NCBI RefSeq assembly: GCF_009647605.1 | Contig: NZ_WJIF01000004.1 | Location: forward strand, 237,455 to 301,454 | Source: Agromyces agglutinans | GTDB lineage: Bacteria; Actinomycetota; Actinomycetes; Actinomycetales; Microbacteriaceae | Reading direction: 5' to 3' | Length of the DNA: 64,000 nt | Part shown: one piece after another, positions 46,960 through 63,243 of the stretch | How positions within the stretch are numbered: the first letter of the stretch is position 1 | Layout: each line of letters opens with the position of its first letter | Translations under genes and position numbers: made by a program | Notes under the pieces: model-generated | Seen by the model: the letters and a program-made list of their open reading frames with translations, nothing else | What the model was told of the DNA's origin: nothing | The model's database searches: none

Positions 46960-47526
46960 ATGACGAGCTACCCGCCCGCCTCGCAGGGCAAGTACCAGGT
47001 GCGCTTCGACCAGGGCGAGGCCGGCCTCGCCCGCATCGGCGAGGGCGTCGACATCGTGGTGTGGGTCGACGCGCTCGGCGGGGCATCCGTCGTCGAGCGG
47101 TTCGCGGCGCGCGCCGCGATCGCCGGCGACACGAGCGCCGGCGACGCGACCGTGCTCGCCGCCGACCTGACGGATGCCGCCGCCGTCGCGCGGTGGATCC
47201 TCGACGAGCAGGGGCGACTCGGCCGCCGCGCCTACCTCGCGATCGTGACGGCGGCCGACGAGGGGCTGCCCGTGTCCGACGTGCTCGCGGCCGGCGCGGT
47301 CGTCGACGCGCTGATGGAACTCGGCATCGACGACACGTCGCCGGAGGCGGCCGTCGCGGCCGCCGCGTTCACCGGACTGCGCCGGGCGGTGCGGCACTTG
47401 ACCGCCGCGTCCGCCCAAGGGCGCGCAGCCGTCGCCGAGGGCGCTCCGCCCCAAGACCTGCACCGCCTCGCGTCGCTCGGCAGCGTCGAGACCGTGCGGG
47501 TGCTGCGCGAGGCATCCGCTCGCTGA
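46960..47526 (+). CDS. 2-phosphosulfolactate phosphatase (ComB)-like protein
   Basis: A 188-aa protein beginning YQVRFDQGEAGLARIGEG and VDIVVWVDALGG, the pattern of the ComB family whose founding member makes sulfolactate for coenzyme M in methanogens. At 188 residues it is shorter than typical ComB (about 230-240), and SxTTA of the usual VDVLSFTTA stretch is not retained (GGASVVERF instead). True activity is doubtful. No other coenzyme M genes are nearby. Confidence 0.7.
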   Translation: MTSYPPASQGKYQVRFDQGEAGLARIGEGVDIVVWVDALGGASVVERFAARAAIAGDTSAGDATVLAADLTDAAAVARWILDEQGRLGRRAYLAIVTAADEGLPVSDVLAAGAVVDALMELGIDDTSPEAAVAAAAFTGLRRAVRHLTAASAQGRAAVAEGAPPQDLHRLASLGSVETVRVLREASAR

Positions 47527-47538
47527 ACCGCCGAGGCG

Positions 47539-48159
47539 TCAGGCGGCCTGCTGCGCTCGGGCGTCCTTGCGGGCGCGATGCGCGCGAACCTTGGCGCGGT
47601 TGCCGCAGCGCTGCATCGAGCACCAACGCCGGCTCGCGGCCCGAGAGGTGTCGAGGTAGACGATCTCGCAGTCGGCCGCACTGCACTCGCGGATGCGCTC
47701 GAGCCCGGCCGGCTGGAACACGTCGACGGCCTCGCGCGCGATCGTGGAGAGGGCCTGGCCGACGGTCTGCACCGAACGGCCCGCCTGGCGTGAGCCGCCG
47801 GAGAGCGCGGGCGGGATGTCGGGCGTCGCCGCGTACAGGTTGACCACGTCGATGTCGGAGGCAGCGAGCGGCTCGTCACGGCTGGCGGCGAGCGCGAGCC
47901 GCGTGATCGAGTCGCGCAGTGCGACCGCGTCGAAGAGGTCGCGCGAACGCGCCGCGCCGACCGTCACGGGGAACCGCTCGCGCAGCCACGCGGTCAGGTC
48001 GTCGGGGCCGTGCAGTCGCTCGCCTTCGGCGTGCGTCCGGCCGAACGGGCCGGTGTACGCGAAGTCGAGCGCGAACGAACCCGAGTCGAACCACCAGCGC
48101 TGGCCGTCGTCGGCGTCGATCCATTGGCCCACGGGGATCGAGACGGTCGAGACGGTCAT
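47539..48159 (-). CDS. CGNR zinc-finger protein with ABATE domain
   Basis: A 206-aa likely transcription regulator. Residues 1-120 fit the ABATE (putative stress-induced) domain. Residues 155-200 hold a CGNR zinc finger with four Cys in RECSAADCEIVYL and WCSMQRCGNRAKVRAHR. TAATCT lies 6 nt before ATG 48159, so the mRNA is leaderless. DNA binding is inferred from the finger. Confidence 0.93.
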   Translation of the reverse strand: MTVSTVSIPVGQWIDADDGQRWWFDSGSFALDFAYTGPFGRTHAEGERLHGPDDLTAWLRERFPVTVGAARSRDLFDAVALRDSITRLALAASRDEPLAASDIDVVNLYAATPDIPPALSGGSRQAGRSVQTVGQALSTIAREAVDVFQPAGLERIRECSAADCEIVYLDTSRAASRRWCSMQRCGNRAKVRAHRARKDARAQQAA

Positions 48160-48191
48160 GACACCAGATTAATGGGTTGCCGACCCCTGCT

Positions 48192-48209
48192 CATGCCGCG
48201 CGCGGCATG
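48192..48209. terminator. 18-bp perfect palindrome downstream of the SprT-like gene
   Basis: CATGCCGCG / CGCGGCATG with no spacer lies between the SprT-like stop (48238, minus) and the CGNR promoter. It could be a terminator or regulator site; no U tract. Confidence 0.4.
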
Positions 48210-48237
48210 CGAGACGGAGGGGAAGCCCCGGCTCGGA

Positions 48238-48765
48238 CTACTGGGCAGGGGCCGCAGTCGCGGCAGCCTCGTGATCGGCCGCGCTCGCCGCCCGCCGGCG
48301 CATCGCGGGCGTGATCTCGCGCCGGCTCCAGTCGATGAGGTTGGCCCGATCGAAGCCGCGCCGGCAGAGCCCGCAACTCAGGGGACGTGCCGGCTCGCGG
48401 TAGCGGTAGTGCACGTGCCCAGCCGGGCACTGCCCGACCCACGGCGCGAGCTCGTCGGCGACCTCGCCGTCGTGCGTGCGGCGGCCGACGTAGCCGATCG
48501 AGGCCGCCACGTGCCGCCACTTCGGGCCGTGCCCGGCCCGGGGACCGGCGATCGCGTGCGCGACCTCGTGCAGCAGCACCTGGTGGATCTCGTCGTCGCC
48601 GTAGCGGGCCGCGAGGTAGCGCGAGACCGAGATGTGCTTGGTCGTGTAGTTGCACAGGCCCGCGCGCTTCTTGGCGTGGTCGAAGCCGAAGCTCCAGACG
48701 GCGGGGTCGAGGTGCATGCGGATGAGCGCGTCGGCCCACCGTCGCACCCGCTCGAGATCCGCCAT
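48238..48765 (-). CDS. SprT-like zinc metalloprotease-type protein
   Basis: A 175-aa protein with HEVAH at residues 66-70, third ligand H79 (AGHGPKW), and a treble-clef zinc ribbon further on (CPAGH...CGLC). This layout matches SprT/Spartan-like domains, which in eukaryotes cut DNA-protein crosslinks. Role in bacteria is unproven. TATCCT lies 6 nt before ATG 48765, favouring it over GTG 48771. Confidence 0.9.
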   Translation of the reverse strand: MADLERVRRWADALIRMHLDPAVWSFGFDHAKKRAGLCNYTTKHISVSRYLAARYGDDEIHQVLLHEVAHAIAGPRAGHGPKWRHVAASIGYVGRRTHDGEVADELAPWVGQCPAGHVHYRYREPARPLSCGLCRRGFDRANLIDWSRREITPAMRRRAASAADHEAAATAAPAQ

Positions 48766-48842
48766 GGCCACAGGATAGACCCGGCCGCCGTCAGGGCAAC
48801 CCTGGCGCGGTCGCGCGCCATCGGCGCGCGATGCGGCCGCCG

Positions 48843-50090
48843 TCAGGGCCCGCCGAGGCCGACGCGCAGCAGCCGGTCGTCGCCCGCCGACGGCGAGCCG
48901 CGCCCGTCGGTGTTGTTGGTGAGGAACCAGAGCTCACCGGGCGGGCCGGGCACGACGTCGCGGAGTCGGCCGAACTCGCCCGCGAACCACGCCGTCGCGG
49001 TCGGGGCGATCGCGGGCCGCCCGGCCGCGGGCGCCACGCCCGACAACGGCGCGACGGTCCAGAGCCGCTCGCCGCGGAGCGAGGCGAGCACCGCGGAGTC
49101 GCCGACGATCGCGAGGCCGCTCGGACTCGCCTCGGAGGTCGCCCACTGCGCCACGGGGTCGGTGAACCGCCCATCGCCGGCCTGCCCCTCGACGATCGGC
49201 CAGCCGTAGTTCGCACCGCGCGTGACGAGGTTCAGCTCGTCCCAGGTGTTCTGCCCGAACTCGGCGGCCCAGAGGCGGCCGTCGGCGTCCCAGGCGAGGC
49301 CCTGCGGATTGCGGTGGCCGATCGACCAGGCGTGCGTGCCGAACGGGTTGCCCGGTGCGGGCGCGCCGGCCTCGGTCACCCGCAGGATCTTGCCCGCGAG
49401 GGATGCCGGATCCTGGGCGGCGTCGCGCTGCCCCGCGTCGCCCGTGGTGACGTAGAGGAAGCCGTCGGGCCCGAACGCGAGGCGACCGCCGTTGTGGTTG
49501 CCGGCCTTCGGGATGCCGGTGAGCACGACCTCGGGCTGGCCGAGCGAGAGGGAACCGGGCGCGCCCGTGAGCGGCATCCGGACGACGCGGTTGTCGTCGG
49601 CCGCGGTGAACGCCGCGTAGACGAGGTCGGGTCGTTCGCCGTTGCCCTGGAGGAACGCCAGCCCGAGCAGGCCGCCCTCGCCGGCGGGCACGACGCCCGG
49701 CACCTCGGCGACGACGCGGAGACCGCCGTCGGCGCCGACCTCGAGGATGCGTGCCGTGTCGCGCTCGCTCACGAGCACGCCGCCCTCGGGCAGTCGCACG
49801 ACCGACCACGGGGCATCGAGGCCCGTCGCGATCTCGGCGACCGGACCGGACGGCACGAGCACCGGGGGTGCCGGTTCGGGCGTCGGTGCGGCCGGCTCCG
49901 ACGACGGGGCGGACGAGCCGCCGTCGGGCGCGGGTGTGGCCGACGGCGTGGGCGCGGCGCCGCCGGTGCAGGCGGCGAGCGTCGCGGCGAGCGGCCCGAC
50001 GACGAGGAGCGCGAGGACGCGGAGCGCGAGCCCGCGGAGCGCGAGCCCGCCGCCGCTCCGGCCGGTCCTCCGAACGCCTCGACGTCGCAT
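48843..50090 (-). CDS. PQQ-dependent sugar dehydrogenase-type lipoprotein
   Basis: A 415-aa exported lipoprotein: lipobox ATLAAC (Cys41), a Ser/Pro/Ala linker to about 80, then a six-bladed beta-propeller of the soluble glucose dehydrogenase family (GLDAPWSV, GNHNGGRLAFGPDG, SIGHRNPQGLAW, ELNLVTRGANYGWP). It oxidises aldose sugars using PQQ in relatives, but no PQQ synthesis genes lie here, so cofactor would be scavenged or absent. GGGAGG lies before ATG 50090. Confidence 0.92.
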   Translation of the reverse strand: MRRRGVRRTGRSGGGLALRGLALRVLALLVVGPLAATLAACTGGAAPTPSATPAPDGGSSAPSSEPAAPTPEPAPPVLVPSGPVAEIATGLDAPWSVVRLPEGGVLVSERDTARILEVGADGGLRVVAEVPGVVPAGEGGLLGLAFLQGNGERPDLVYAAFTAADDNRVVRMPLTGAPGSLSLGQPEVVLTGIPKAGNHNGGRLAFGPDGFLYVTTGDAGQRDAAQDPASLAGKILRVTEAGAPAPGNPFGTHAWSIGHRNPQGLAWDADGRLWAAEFGQNTWDELNLVTRGANYGWPIVEGQAGDGRFTDPVAQWATSEASPSGLAIVGDSAVLASLRGERLWTVAPLSGVAPAAGRPAIAPTATAWFAGEFGRLRDVVPGPPGELWFLTNNTDGRGSPSAGDDRLLRVGLGGP

Positions 50091-50137
50091 GCCGCCTCCC
50101 CGCCCCAGTCTGACGCGACCCGCGCCAGAATGGGAGC

Positions 50138-50896
50138 GTGGCGACGATCGACCTGAACTCCGACCTCGGCGAGGCCGTGGGCGATCGGCTCGTCGCCGAC
50201 GACGCGGCGATGTTCCCGCTGGTCACGAGCGCGAACGTCGCGTGCGGGTTCCACGCGGGCGACCCGGTCGTCATGCGCTCGAGCGTCGCGCTCGCGCTGG
50301 CGAACGGCGTCGTGCTCGGCGCCCACCCCGGCTATCGCGACCTCGACGGCTTCGGACGGCGCGAGCTCGGCACGCCGCCCGAGACGATCGCCGCCGAGCT
50401 CCTGGCCCAGGTCGGTGCGCTCGACGCCATCGCCCGGGCGGCGGGCGCGCGTGTGGCGTACGTCAAGGCGCACGGCGCGCTGTACCACCGGCTCGGGCGC
50501 GACCCCGAGGCGGCTGCGGCCTACGTCGACGCGATCGCGGCGCTCGACGACTCGCTCGTGCTGCTCGGCGCACCCGGAACCGCGCTCGAGGCGCGCGCGG
50601 CCGAGGCCGGCCTCCGGTTCGCGCGCGAGGCGTTCGCCGACCGCGGCTACCTCGCCGACGGCTCGCTCGTGCCGCGCGGCGAGCCGGGCGCCGTCGAGAC
50701 CGATGCCGGTGCCGTCGCCGACCGTGCGGTCGAGCTGGCGACGACGGGCGCCGTCACCGCCGTCGACGGCTCCCGCGTCGAACTCGCCGCGGATTCGATC
50801 TGCCTGCACGGCGACACCCCCGGTGCCGTCGAGCTCGCGAGTCGGGTGCGGGCCGCGCTCGCCGCGGCGGGCGTCGACGTCCGGGCGTTCGCGTGA
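50138..50896 (+). CDS. pxpA: 5-oxoprolinase subunit A (LamB/YcsF family)
   Basis: A 252-aa subunit of ATP-dependent 5-oxoprolinase PxpABC, which opens 5-oxo-L-proline to glutamate. Motifs DLNSDLGEA, SANVACGFHAGDP, HPGYRDLDGFGRRE and VKAHGALYHRLG are diagnostic. GTG 50138 lies 6 nt after CAGAAT (weak leaderless -10). It overlaps pxpB (GTGA), first gene of the three-gene operon. Confidence 0.96.
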   Translation: MATIDLNSDLGEAVGDRLVADDAAMFPLVTSANVACGFHAGDPVVMRSSVALALANGVVLGAHPGYRDLDGFGRRELGTPPETIAAELLAQVGALDAIARAAGARVAYVKAHGALYHRLGRDPEAAAAYVDAIAALDDSLVLLGAPGTALEARAAEAGLRFAREAFADRGYLADGSLVPRGEPGAVETDAGAVADRAVELATTGAVTAVDGSRVELAADSICLHGDTPGAVELASRVRAALAAAGVDVRAFA

Positions 50897-51543
50897 GCCG
50901 GCGCATCCTTCCGTCGGGCCGCGCCGCACTGCTGGTCGAGTGCGACGACCTCGACGACGTGCTCGCGCTGCACGACGCGCTCGACGCGTCGGCGCCCGAC
51001 GGGCTCGTCGAACTCGTGCCCGCCGCGCGCACCGTGCTCGTCGCGGTCGATCCGCGCCGATTGCCGCTCGAGTCGGCAGCGAGCTGGATCCGGCGGGCGT
51101 CCTCGTCGTCGACGGACGCCTCCGACCGCATGGATGCCGCGGCGTCGGCCGAACCCGTCGTCGTGCGCGTGCGCTACGACGGCGAGGACCTCGCGGCGGT
51201 CGCCGCGGAACTCGGCCTCGTCGTCGACGACCTCGTCGCGCGGCACACGGCCGCGCGCTGGCGCGTCGCATTCATCGGCTTCGCGCCGGGCTTCGCCTAC
51301 CTCGTCGGCGGGTCTCCGACCGACTGGCCGTTCGAGGTGCGCCGGCTCGCCGCGCCGCGCACCCGGGTGCCGGCCGGGGCCGTCGGGCTCGCCGGCGGGT
51401 TCAGCGGCGCGTATCCGCGGGAGAGCCCCGGCGGGTGGCGACTGATCGGGCGCACCGATGCACCGCTGTGGGATGCCTCGGCGCAGCCCCCCGCACTGCT
51501 CGCACCGGGTACGCGCGTGCGATTCGCGGCGGTCGGCCCGTGA
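50893..51543 (+). CDS. pxpB: 5-oxoprolinase subunit B (KipI-like allophanate hydrolase domain 1)
   Basis: A 216-aa subunit. The diagnostic FIGFAPGFAYLVGG, RLAAPRTRVPAGAVGLAGG and ESPGGWRLIGRT motifs are present. The start GTG 50893 overlaps the pxpA stop, and the stop overlaps pxpC (GTGA). With PxpC it supplies the ATP-dependent step. Confidence 0.95.
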   Translation: MSRRILPSGRAALLVECDDLDDVLALHDALDASAPDGLVELVPAARTVLVAVDPRRLPLESAASWIRRASSSSTDASDRMDAAASAEPVVVRVRYDGEDLAAVAAELGLVVDDLVARHTAARWRVAFIGFAPGFAYLVGGSPTDWPFEVRRLAAPRTRVPAGAVGLAGGFSGAYPRESPGGWRLIGRTDAPLWDASAQPPALLAPGTRVRFAAVGP

Positions 51544-52433
51544 ACGGCCACCGGCCCGTGAACTCCGCGCCCGCGCCGGGAGCGCTGGTCGTCGAGCGGC
51601 CCGGCGCCCTCGCGCTCGTCGAGGACCTCGGCCGCCCGGGCCTCGCCCACCTCGGCGTCGCGACATCCGGAGCGCTCGACCGCGGCGCGCTCGCGCTCGC
51701 GAACCGGCTCGTCGGCAACCCCGACGGCGCGGCCGGGCTCGAGCTGGTCGCGGGCGGCTTCCTGGCCCGGTTCCGCGGCACGCACTGGTTCGCGATCGCC
51801 GGCGCGTGGGGCGAGGTCCGCCTCGACGGACGCCGCATCGCCCCCTACACCGCGGCTCGCGCCGCGGACGGCGCCGTGCTCGAGATCGGGCTCGCCGAGC
51901 GGGGCATCCGGTTCGTGCTCGCGGTGCGCGGCGGGCTCGACGAACCGGCCGTGCTCGGCGCTCGCGCGTACGACACGCTCGCGCGGTTCGGGCCGCCGCC
52001 GGTCGAGGCGGGCCGCGTGCTGCCGATCGGCGCGGAGCCCGAGGCATCCGTGCCCGTGCTCGATCGCGAGGCGGCGTACCCGCCGCCCGCCGGAGCGGTC
52101 ACGCTGGCGCTGCTGCCCGGTCCGCGTGCCGACTGGCTCGGCGAGGGCGCGACGACGACGCTCTACGAGGCCGAGTGGCGGATGTCGGCGTCGGCCGACC
52201 GCGTCGGCGCGCGGCTCGAGGGTCCGGAACTGGCGCGGCGTCCGGGGGAGCTGCCCAGCGAGGCGACGGTCGCGGGCTCGATGCAGCTGCCGCCGTCGGG
52301 GCGGCCGACGATCCTGCTCGCCGACCGGCCGGTCACGGGCGGATACCCCGTGGTCGCGATCGTCGCGCCCGAATCGCTCGACCTGCTCGCGCAGGTGCGG
52401 CCCGGCCAGGCGGTGCGGTTCCGGCACGGATAG
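51540..52433 (+). CDS. pxpC: 5-oxoprolinase subunit C (KipA-like biotin-dependent carboxyltransferase-type)
   Basis: A 297-aa subunit with VEDLGRPGLAHLGVATSGALD, the family hallmark, ANRLVGNPDGAAGLELVAGG, and a C-terminal DRPVTGGYPVVAIV. GTG 51540 overlaps the pxpB stop. The alternative GTG six codons on (51558) is possible. It completes the operon. Confidence 0.95.
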   Translation: MNGHRPVNSAPAPGALVVERPGALALVEDLGRPGLAHLGVATSGALDRGALALANRLVGNPDGAAGLELVAGGFLARFRGTHWFAIAGAWGEVRLDGRRIAPYTAARAADGAVLEIGLAERGIRFVLAVRGGLDEPAVLGARAYDTLARFGPPPVEAGRVLPIGAEPEASVPVLDREAAYPPPAGAVTLALLPGPRADWLGEGATTTLYEAEWRMSASADRVGARLEGPELARRPGELPSEATVAGSMQLPPSGRPTILLADRPVTGGYPVVAIVAPESLDLLAQVRPGQAVRFRHG

Positions 52434-52457
52434 CGCGAGGACGCGGAGCCCGACGCC

Positions 52458-53309
52458 TCAGCGGCTCAGGAAGACCGAGCGCGCCGGCGGCGGGCTCGGC
52501 ACGGCCGTGGCATCCGTCACGACCCGGCCGCCGTCGGCGAATCGGCGGAACTCGTCGCCCTCGACGAGCTTCGCGGGCGCCGGGTCGCTCGCGAGCCGGC
52601 GCGGCATCCGCTCGAACGGCAGCGGCGCCGCGGAGGCGTACATGACGACGTTGCCGAACCGGCGGCCCTTCAGCATGTTCGCGTCGGCCGCCACCGCGAC
52701 GTGGGCGAACACGTGCGCGAGGGTCGCTGCCTGCGACCTCGCGAAGGCGAGGCCGGCACCGTCGGCGACGTTGACCGCGACGATGCCGCGGGGCGAGAGC
52801 CGCGGAACGATCAGCTCGTAGAACTCCGTGCTCGTGACGTGCGCGGGGGTGCGGGCACCGGCGAAGATGTCGACGATCGCGAGGTCGACCGCGCCGTCGA
52901 GGCCCGCGGGGAGCTTCGCGAGCACCTCGCGGGCGTCGCCCGTGCGCACTCGGATCTGCGCTCCGCGCGGCAGTGGCAGGTGCTCGCGCACGAACGCCAC
53001 GAGGTCGGCCTCGAGCTCGACGACCTGCTGGCGCGAACCCGGGCGCGTGGCCGCGACGTAGCGGGGGAGCGTCAGCGCGCCGCCGCCGAGGTGCAGCGCC
53101 GTGATCGGCTCGCCCTCCGGCGCCACGAGGTCGGCGGCGTGGCCGATGCGGCGCACGTACTCGAAGCCGAGCCAGTCGGGACGCTCGAGCTCGACGTGCG
53201 ACTGCGGCGTGCCGTCGACGACGAGGGTCCACGAGCCCGGCGCGCCGCGTGACTCCTCGAGGCGCGCCACGTGGCCGCTGAGGGCGAGTCGCGTCTCGGG
53301 ATCGGGCAC
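52458..53309 (-). CDS. Spermidine synthase-like methyltransferase-fold protein (paralogue 1)
   Basis: A 283-aa Rossmann-fold protein of the spermidine-synthase superfamily: LHLGGGALTLPRYVAATRPG (SAM/dcSAM site), VVELEADLVAFVREHL, DLAIVDIFAGARTPAHVTS and GIVAVNVADG. The aminopropyltransferase gatekeeper residues are not evident, so a methyltransferase-like or unknown transfer reaction is as likely. TAGCGT lies 6 nt upstream of GTG 53309. A paralogue follows upstream on the same strand. Confidence 0.85.
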   Translation of the reverse strand: MPDPETRLALSGHVARLEESRGAPGSWTLVVDGTPQSHVELERPDWLGFEYVRRIGHAADLVAPEGEPITALHLGGGALTLPRYVAATRPGSRQQVVELEADLVAFVREHLPLPRGAQIRVRTGDAREVLAKLPAGLDGAVDLAIVDIFAGARTPAHVTSTEFYELIVPRLSPRGIVAVNVADGAGLAFARSQAATLAHVFAHVAVAADANMLKGRRFGNVVMYASAAPLPFERMPRRLASDPAPAKLVEGDEFRRFADGGRVVTDATAVPSPPPARSVFLSR

Positions 53310-53377
53310 GGCTCCACGCTACCCGGCCGGTTCGCCGCAGGGTGTGCCGGGCGCGGCGCAGGCGGCCGGATGTCTCG

Positions 53378-54133
53378 TCAGCAGGCTCCCCAGAGGGCGA
53401 AGTCGAGGCGCACGCCGGCGAGCACCTCGGCCGGGTGCGGACCGTGCGCCCGCAGGCGCGGCTCGAGCCGCTCGGGGATGCCGTCGGGCGCGACGACCAG
53501 GACGGCGTTGCCCTCCTCGGCGCCCGAGACGACGTCGGCGTCGCCCGTCACGAGCAGTTCGGCCGCCGGACGCGCCCTGGCGAACGCCAGCGCCTGGGTC
53601 CGCAGCCGGCCGAGGCCCGCGGCATCCGCGACGTTGACGACGGCGAGCCCGCGCGGGGCGAGCGCGTCGAGCACGCCGGCCGCGAACCCGGTGGTCGCGA
53701 CGAAGGCGGGCGGCTCGAGGCCCGTGTAGAGGTCGACCACGACGAGGTCGTAGGCGGCTCCGGGATGTCGGACGCCGGACACGACCTCCGCCGCGTCGGC
53801 GACCACGACCCGGATGTCGGCCCCGCGGGGCAGCGGCAGCCGCGCGAGCACGGTCTCGACGATCGCGGGGTCGTGCTCGACGACGACCTGCTCCGAACCC
53901 GGCCGCGTGGCCTCGACGTAGCGGGCCAGCGTGCACGCGCCGCCGCCGAGGTGCAGCGCGCGGATCGGTGCGCCGGGCGCGCGCACCGCGTCGATCACGT
54001 GCCCGATGCGCCGCGTGTACTCGAAGAACAGCCGGGTCGGGTCGACGGGGTCGACGTGCGACTGCGCCTGGCCGTCGACGAGCAGCGTGATCCCGGACGG
54101 CGAGAACACGTCGGCCTCGAACTCGATGCGCAT
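53378..54133 (-). CDS. Spermidine synthase-like methyltransferase-fold protein (paralogue 2)
   Basis: A 251-aa protein closely patterned on its neighbour: QAQSHVDPVDPTRLFFEYTR, LHLGGGACTLARYVEATRPG, VVEHDPAIVETVLARLPLPR, DLVVVDLYTGLEPPAFVATT. It lacks about 30 residues at the C-terminus. GACGAT lies 6 nt before ATG 54133. The two genes probably arose by tandem duplication; each seems to have its own leaderless start. Confidence 0.85.
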   Translation of the reverse strand: MRIEFEADVFSPSGITLLVDGQAQSHVDPVDPTRLFFEYTRRIGHVIDAVRAPGAPIRALHLGGGACTLARYVEATRPGSEQVVVEHDPAIVETVLARLPLPRGADIRVVVADAAEVVSGVRHPGAAYDLVVVDLYTGLEPPAFVATTGFAAGVLDALAPRGLAVVNVADAAGLGRLRTQALAFARARPAAELLVTGDADVVSGAEEGNAVLVVAPDGIPERLEPRLRAHGPHPAEVLAGVRLDFALWGAC

Positions 54134-54261
54134 ACCCGAATCGTCCCACTCCGGGGCATCCGCGCCGCCCTGATCAGGGGTTCCGGTCGCCGACGATCGG
54201 ATGCCTCGGTGCCGCGCTCGCGGGTTATACCTGAGTTCCACGAACAAATCAAGAATCCAAC

Positions 54262-54290
54262 TGGACACGGCGTGCCATATCGCTTATAGT
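54262..54290 (+). promoter_or_regulatory. Strong sigma-70-type promoter of rpoBC
   Basis: -35 TGGACA (54262-54267), exactly 17-bp spacer, -10 TATAGT (54285-54290). The flanks are AT-rich, unlike the rest of the window. Start of transcription would be near 54297. Confidence 0.85.
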
Positions 54291-54296
54291 TGAGGT

Positions 54297-54447
54297 TTGC
54301 GCTCCCAGACCCAATTTGCCTTCATATTGCGGTCGGCTTCCATGCGAGTCCGGGGTCATTCGACTCCCGGAGATGCATCCGTCTGAGGGGTCCACTCCAC
54401 CACCATCGACAGTGAACCGGCCCTACGGGCCCACGGAGGTCATTTCC
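54297..54447 (+). other. rpoB 5' leader (about 150 nt)
   Basis: The leader between promoter and start codon has no gene. GGCCC-TAC-GGGCC (54419-54431) can form a small hairpin ending 3 nt before the Shine-Dalgarno GGAGGT (54435-54440). This could modulate initiation. With 54134-54296 it fills the 314-base gap between genes; nothing else is seen there. Confidence 0.6.
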
Positions 54448-57939
<3,492 letters not shown>

Positions 57940-57984
57940 GCCAGGCACGAAGAACGACTTCAGGAAACTTCTCAAGGAGAGAAA

Positions 57985-61887
<3,903 letters not shown>

Positions 61888-61903
61888 GCGCGAGGCATCC
61901 GTT

Positions 61904-61941
61904 CGAAGGGCTCCGCATCCGGAAGGGTGCGGAGCCCTTCG
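61904..61941 (+). terminator. Terminator of the rpoBC operon
   Basis: 14-bp perfect arms (CGAAGGGCTCCGCA and its complement), about 10-nt loop, 17 nt after the rpoC stop. Confidence 0.9.
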
Positions 61942-62069
61942 GCGTCTCCGGATGCCTCGCCGACACGGCTGCACGAAGCGCCGGGCGGGCTCCCGCGGCG
62001 CACGCCCCTGCGTTGCTAGCATCGGCCTACCGACCGCGGGTGCGAGGTGCGCCCGGAAGGAGCGCGATC

Positions 62070-63215
62070 ATGACGAGCACGGATGGGCGCGACGCCGAAC
62101 GCGACGACCGCGCGAACACGGGCGCGGCGCCCGCAGACGACGTCGACGAGACGACGGCGACGGATGCCCCGGCCGCCGAGCCTGCGGCCGTCGACGGTGA
62201 GCCGGCGACCGAGCCGGTGCCCGAGCCGGTCGTCGCTCGCGAGCCGGAGCCCGAGCCGGTCGTCGACGCCGAGCCCGAACCGGCTGCGCCGGCAGACGCC
62301 GAGCCGGTCGGCGCGGCCGACGCCGCGACGCCGTCCGAGCCGGCCCCGCCCGTGACCCACACCGAGCCCCTCGAGCCGCCGGCATCCGAGGCACCCGGCG
62401 CGGTCGACGACCACCGCGACGCCGACGAGTCCGACGACGCGCAGGCGCGCCTCGACGCCGCCGTGCAGCGTGCGAAGGCCGAGCCCGAGGCATCCGGGGC
62501 GACGGCGGGGGTCACCGCGCTCACGCCCGACGCGGAGCCGCTTCCCGAACCGGTCGCCGCCGACTCGGTGCGACGCGAGACGTACGTTCCGCCGGCGGCC
62601 GGGGCCGCCGCGGTCGGCGCCGCGACGCTCACGCCCGAGCCCGCGGCCTACCAGGGCCCGCAGACGATCTACGTGCAGGCGCCCGAACGGCCCAAGCGGC
62701 AGGGCAACCGCGGCTTCGGCGTGCTGGTGGCCTTGATCGGCACGGTGATCTTCGCGCTGCTCTACGCGGGCGCCGCCTACCTCGTCTTCCTCGGCCAGTC
62801 GGGCGCCGAGTCATCCGAACTGATCGTGGAATTCGTCTCGCGCCCGATCTACTGGGTGCCGATCGTCGCGTTCTTCATCGGCTTCGCGTTGCTCGCCGCG
62901 ATCGTCAACCGCGGCCCGTGGTGGACCTACGCGGTCTTCGGCCTCCTGGTCGGCGTGTTCGTGTACTTCTCCTACCTCGGCGGGGCGCTGCTCACGGTCG
63001 AGGCCTGGACCCTCACGCCCGAGCAGGCGGTCGACTTCATCGACGAGCGGTGGCTCGACCCGTTCGCGGTGCTCGCGGGGGTGATCGCCCGCGAGATCCC
63101 GATCTGGCTCGGCGGCTGGATCGCGGCGCGCGGGCGCACGGTCGTCGAGCGGAACCGGCTCGCCGACGAGGAGTACGAGCGGCAGCTCGCGGCGGGTCCG
63201 CAGCCGATTCGCTGA
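62070..63215 (+). CDS. Multi-span membrane protein with long acidic low-complexity N-terminus (381 aa)
   Basis: Residues 1-205 are Ala/Pro/Glu/Asp-rich and disordered (PEPVVAREPEPEPVVDAEPE repeats). Residues about 215-345 hold four membrane helices (GVLVALIGTVIFALLYAGAA, VPIVAFFIGFALLAAIV, YAVFGLLVGVFVYFSYLGGA and a last one near VLAGVIAREIPIWLGGWI). GGAAGGAG precedes ATG 62070. I do not recognise the family; layout recalls the DivIVA-associated or ABC-less actinobacterial envelope proteins only loosely. Function unknown. Confidence 0.8.
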   Translation: MTSTDGRDAERDDRANTGAAPADDVDETTATDAPAAEPAAVDGEPATEPVPEPVVAREPEPEPVVDAEPEPAAPADAEPVGAADAATPSEPAPPVTHTEPLEPPASEAPGAVDDHRDADESDDAQARLDAAVQRAKAEPEASGATAGVTALTPDAEPLPEPVAADSVRRETYVPPAAGAAAVGAATLTPEPAAYQGPQTIYVQAPERPKRQGNRGFGVLVALIGTVIFALLYAGAAYLVFLGQSGAESSELIVEFVSRPIYWVPIVAFFIGFALLAAIVNRGPWWTYAVFGLLVGVFVYFSYLGGALLTVEAWTLTPEQAVDFIDERWLDPFAVLAGVIAREIPIWLGGWIAARGRTVVERNRLADEEYERQLAAGPQPIR

Positions 63216-63243
63216 GCGCGGCGGACCCGTAGCGCCGTTCGCC

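Noticed and set aside
48843..50090. Functional PQQ-dependent glucose dehydrogenase with its own cofactor genes
   Set aside because: The fold is convincing, but no pqq genes are in the window, so enzyme activity with endogenous PQQ cannot be claimed.
54316..54447. Longer rpoB starting upstream of TTG 54448
   Set aside because: It would start only about 20 nt after the predicted transcription start and ignore the excellent GGAGGT before TTG 54448.
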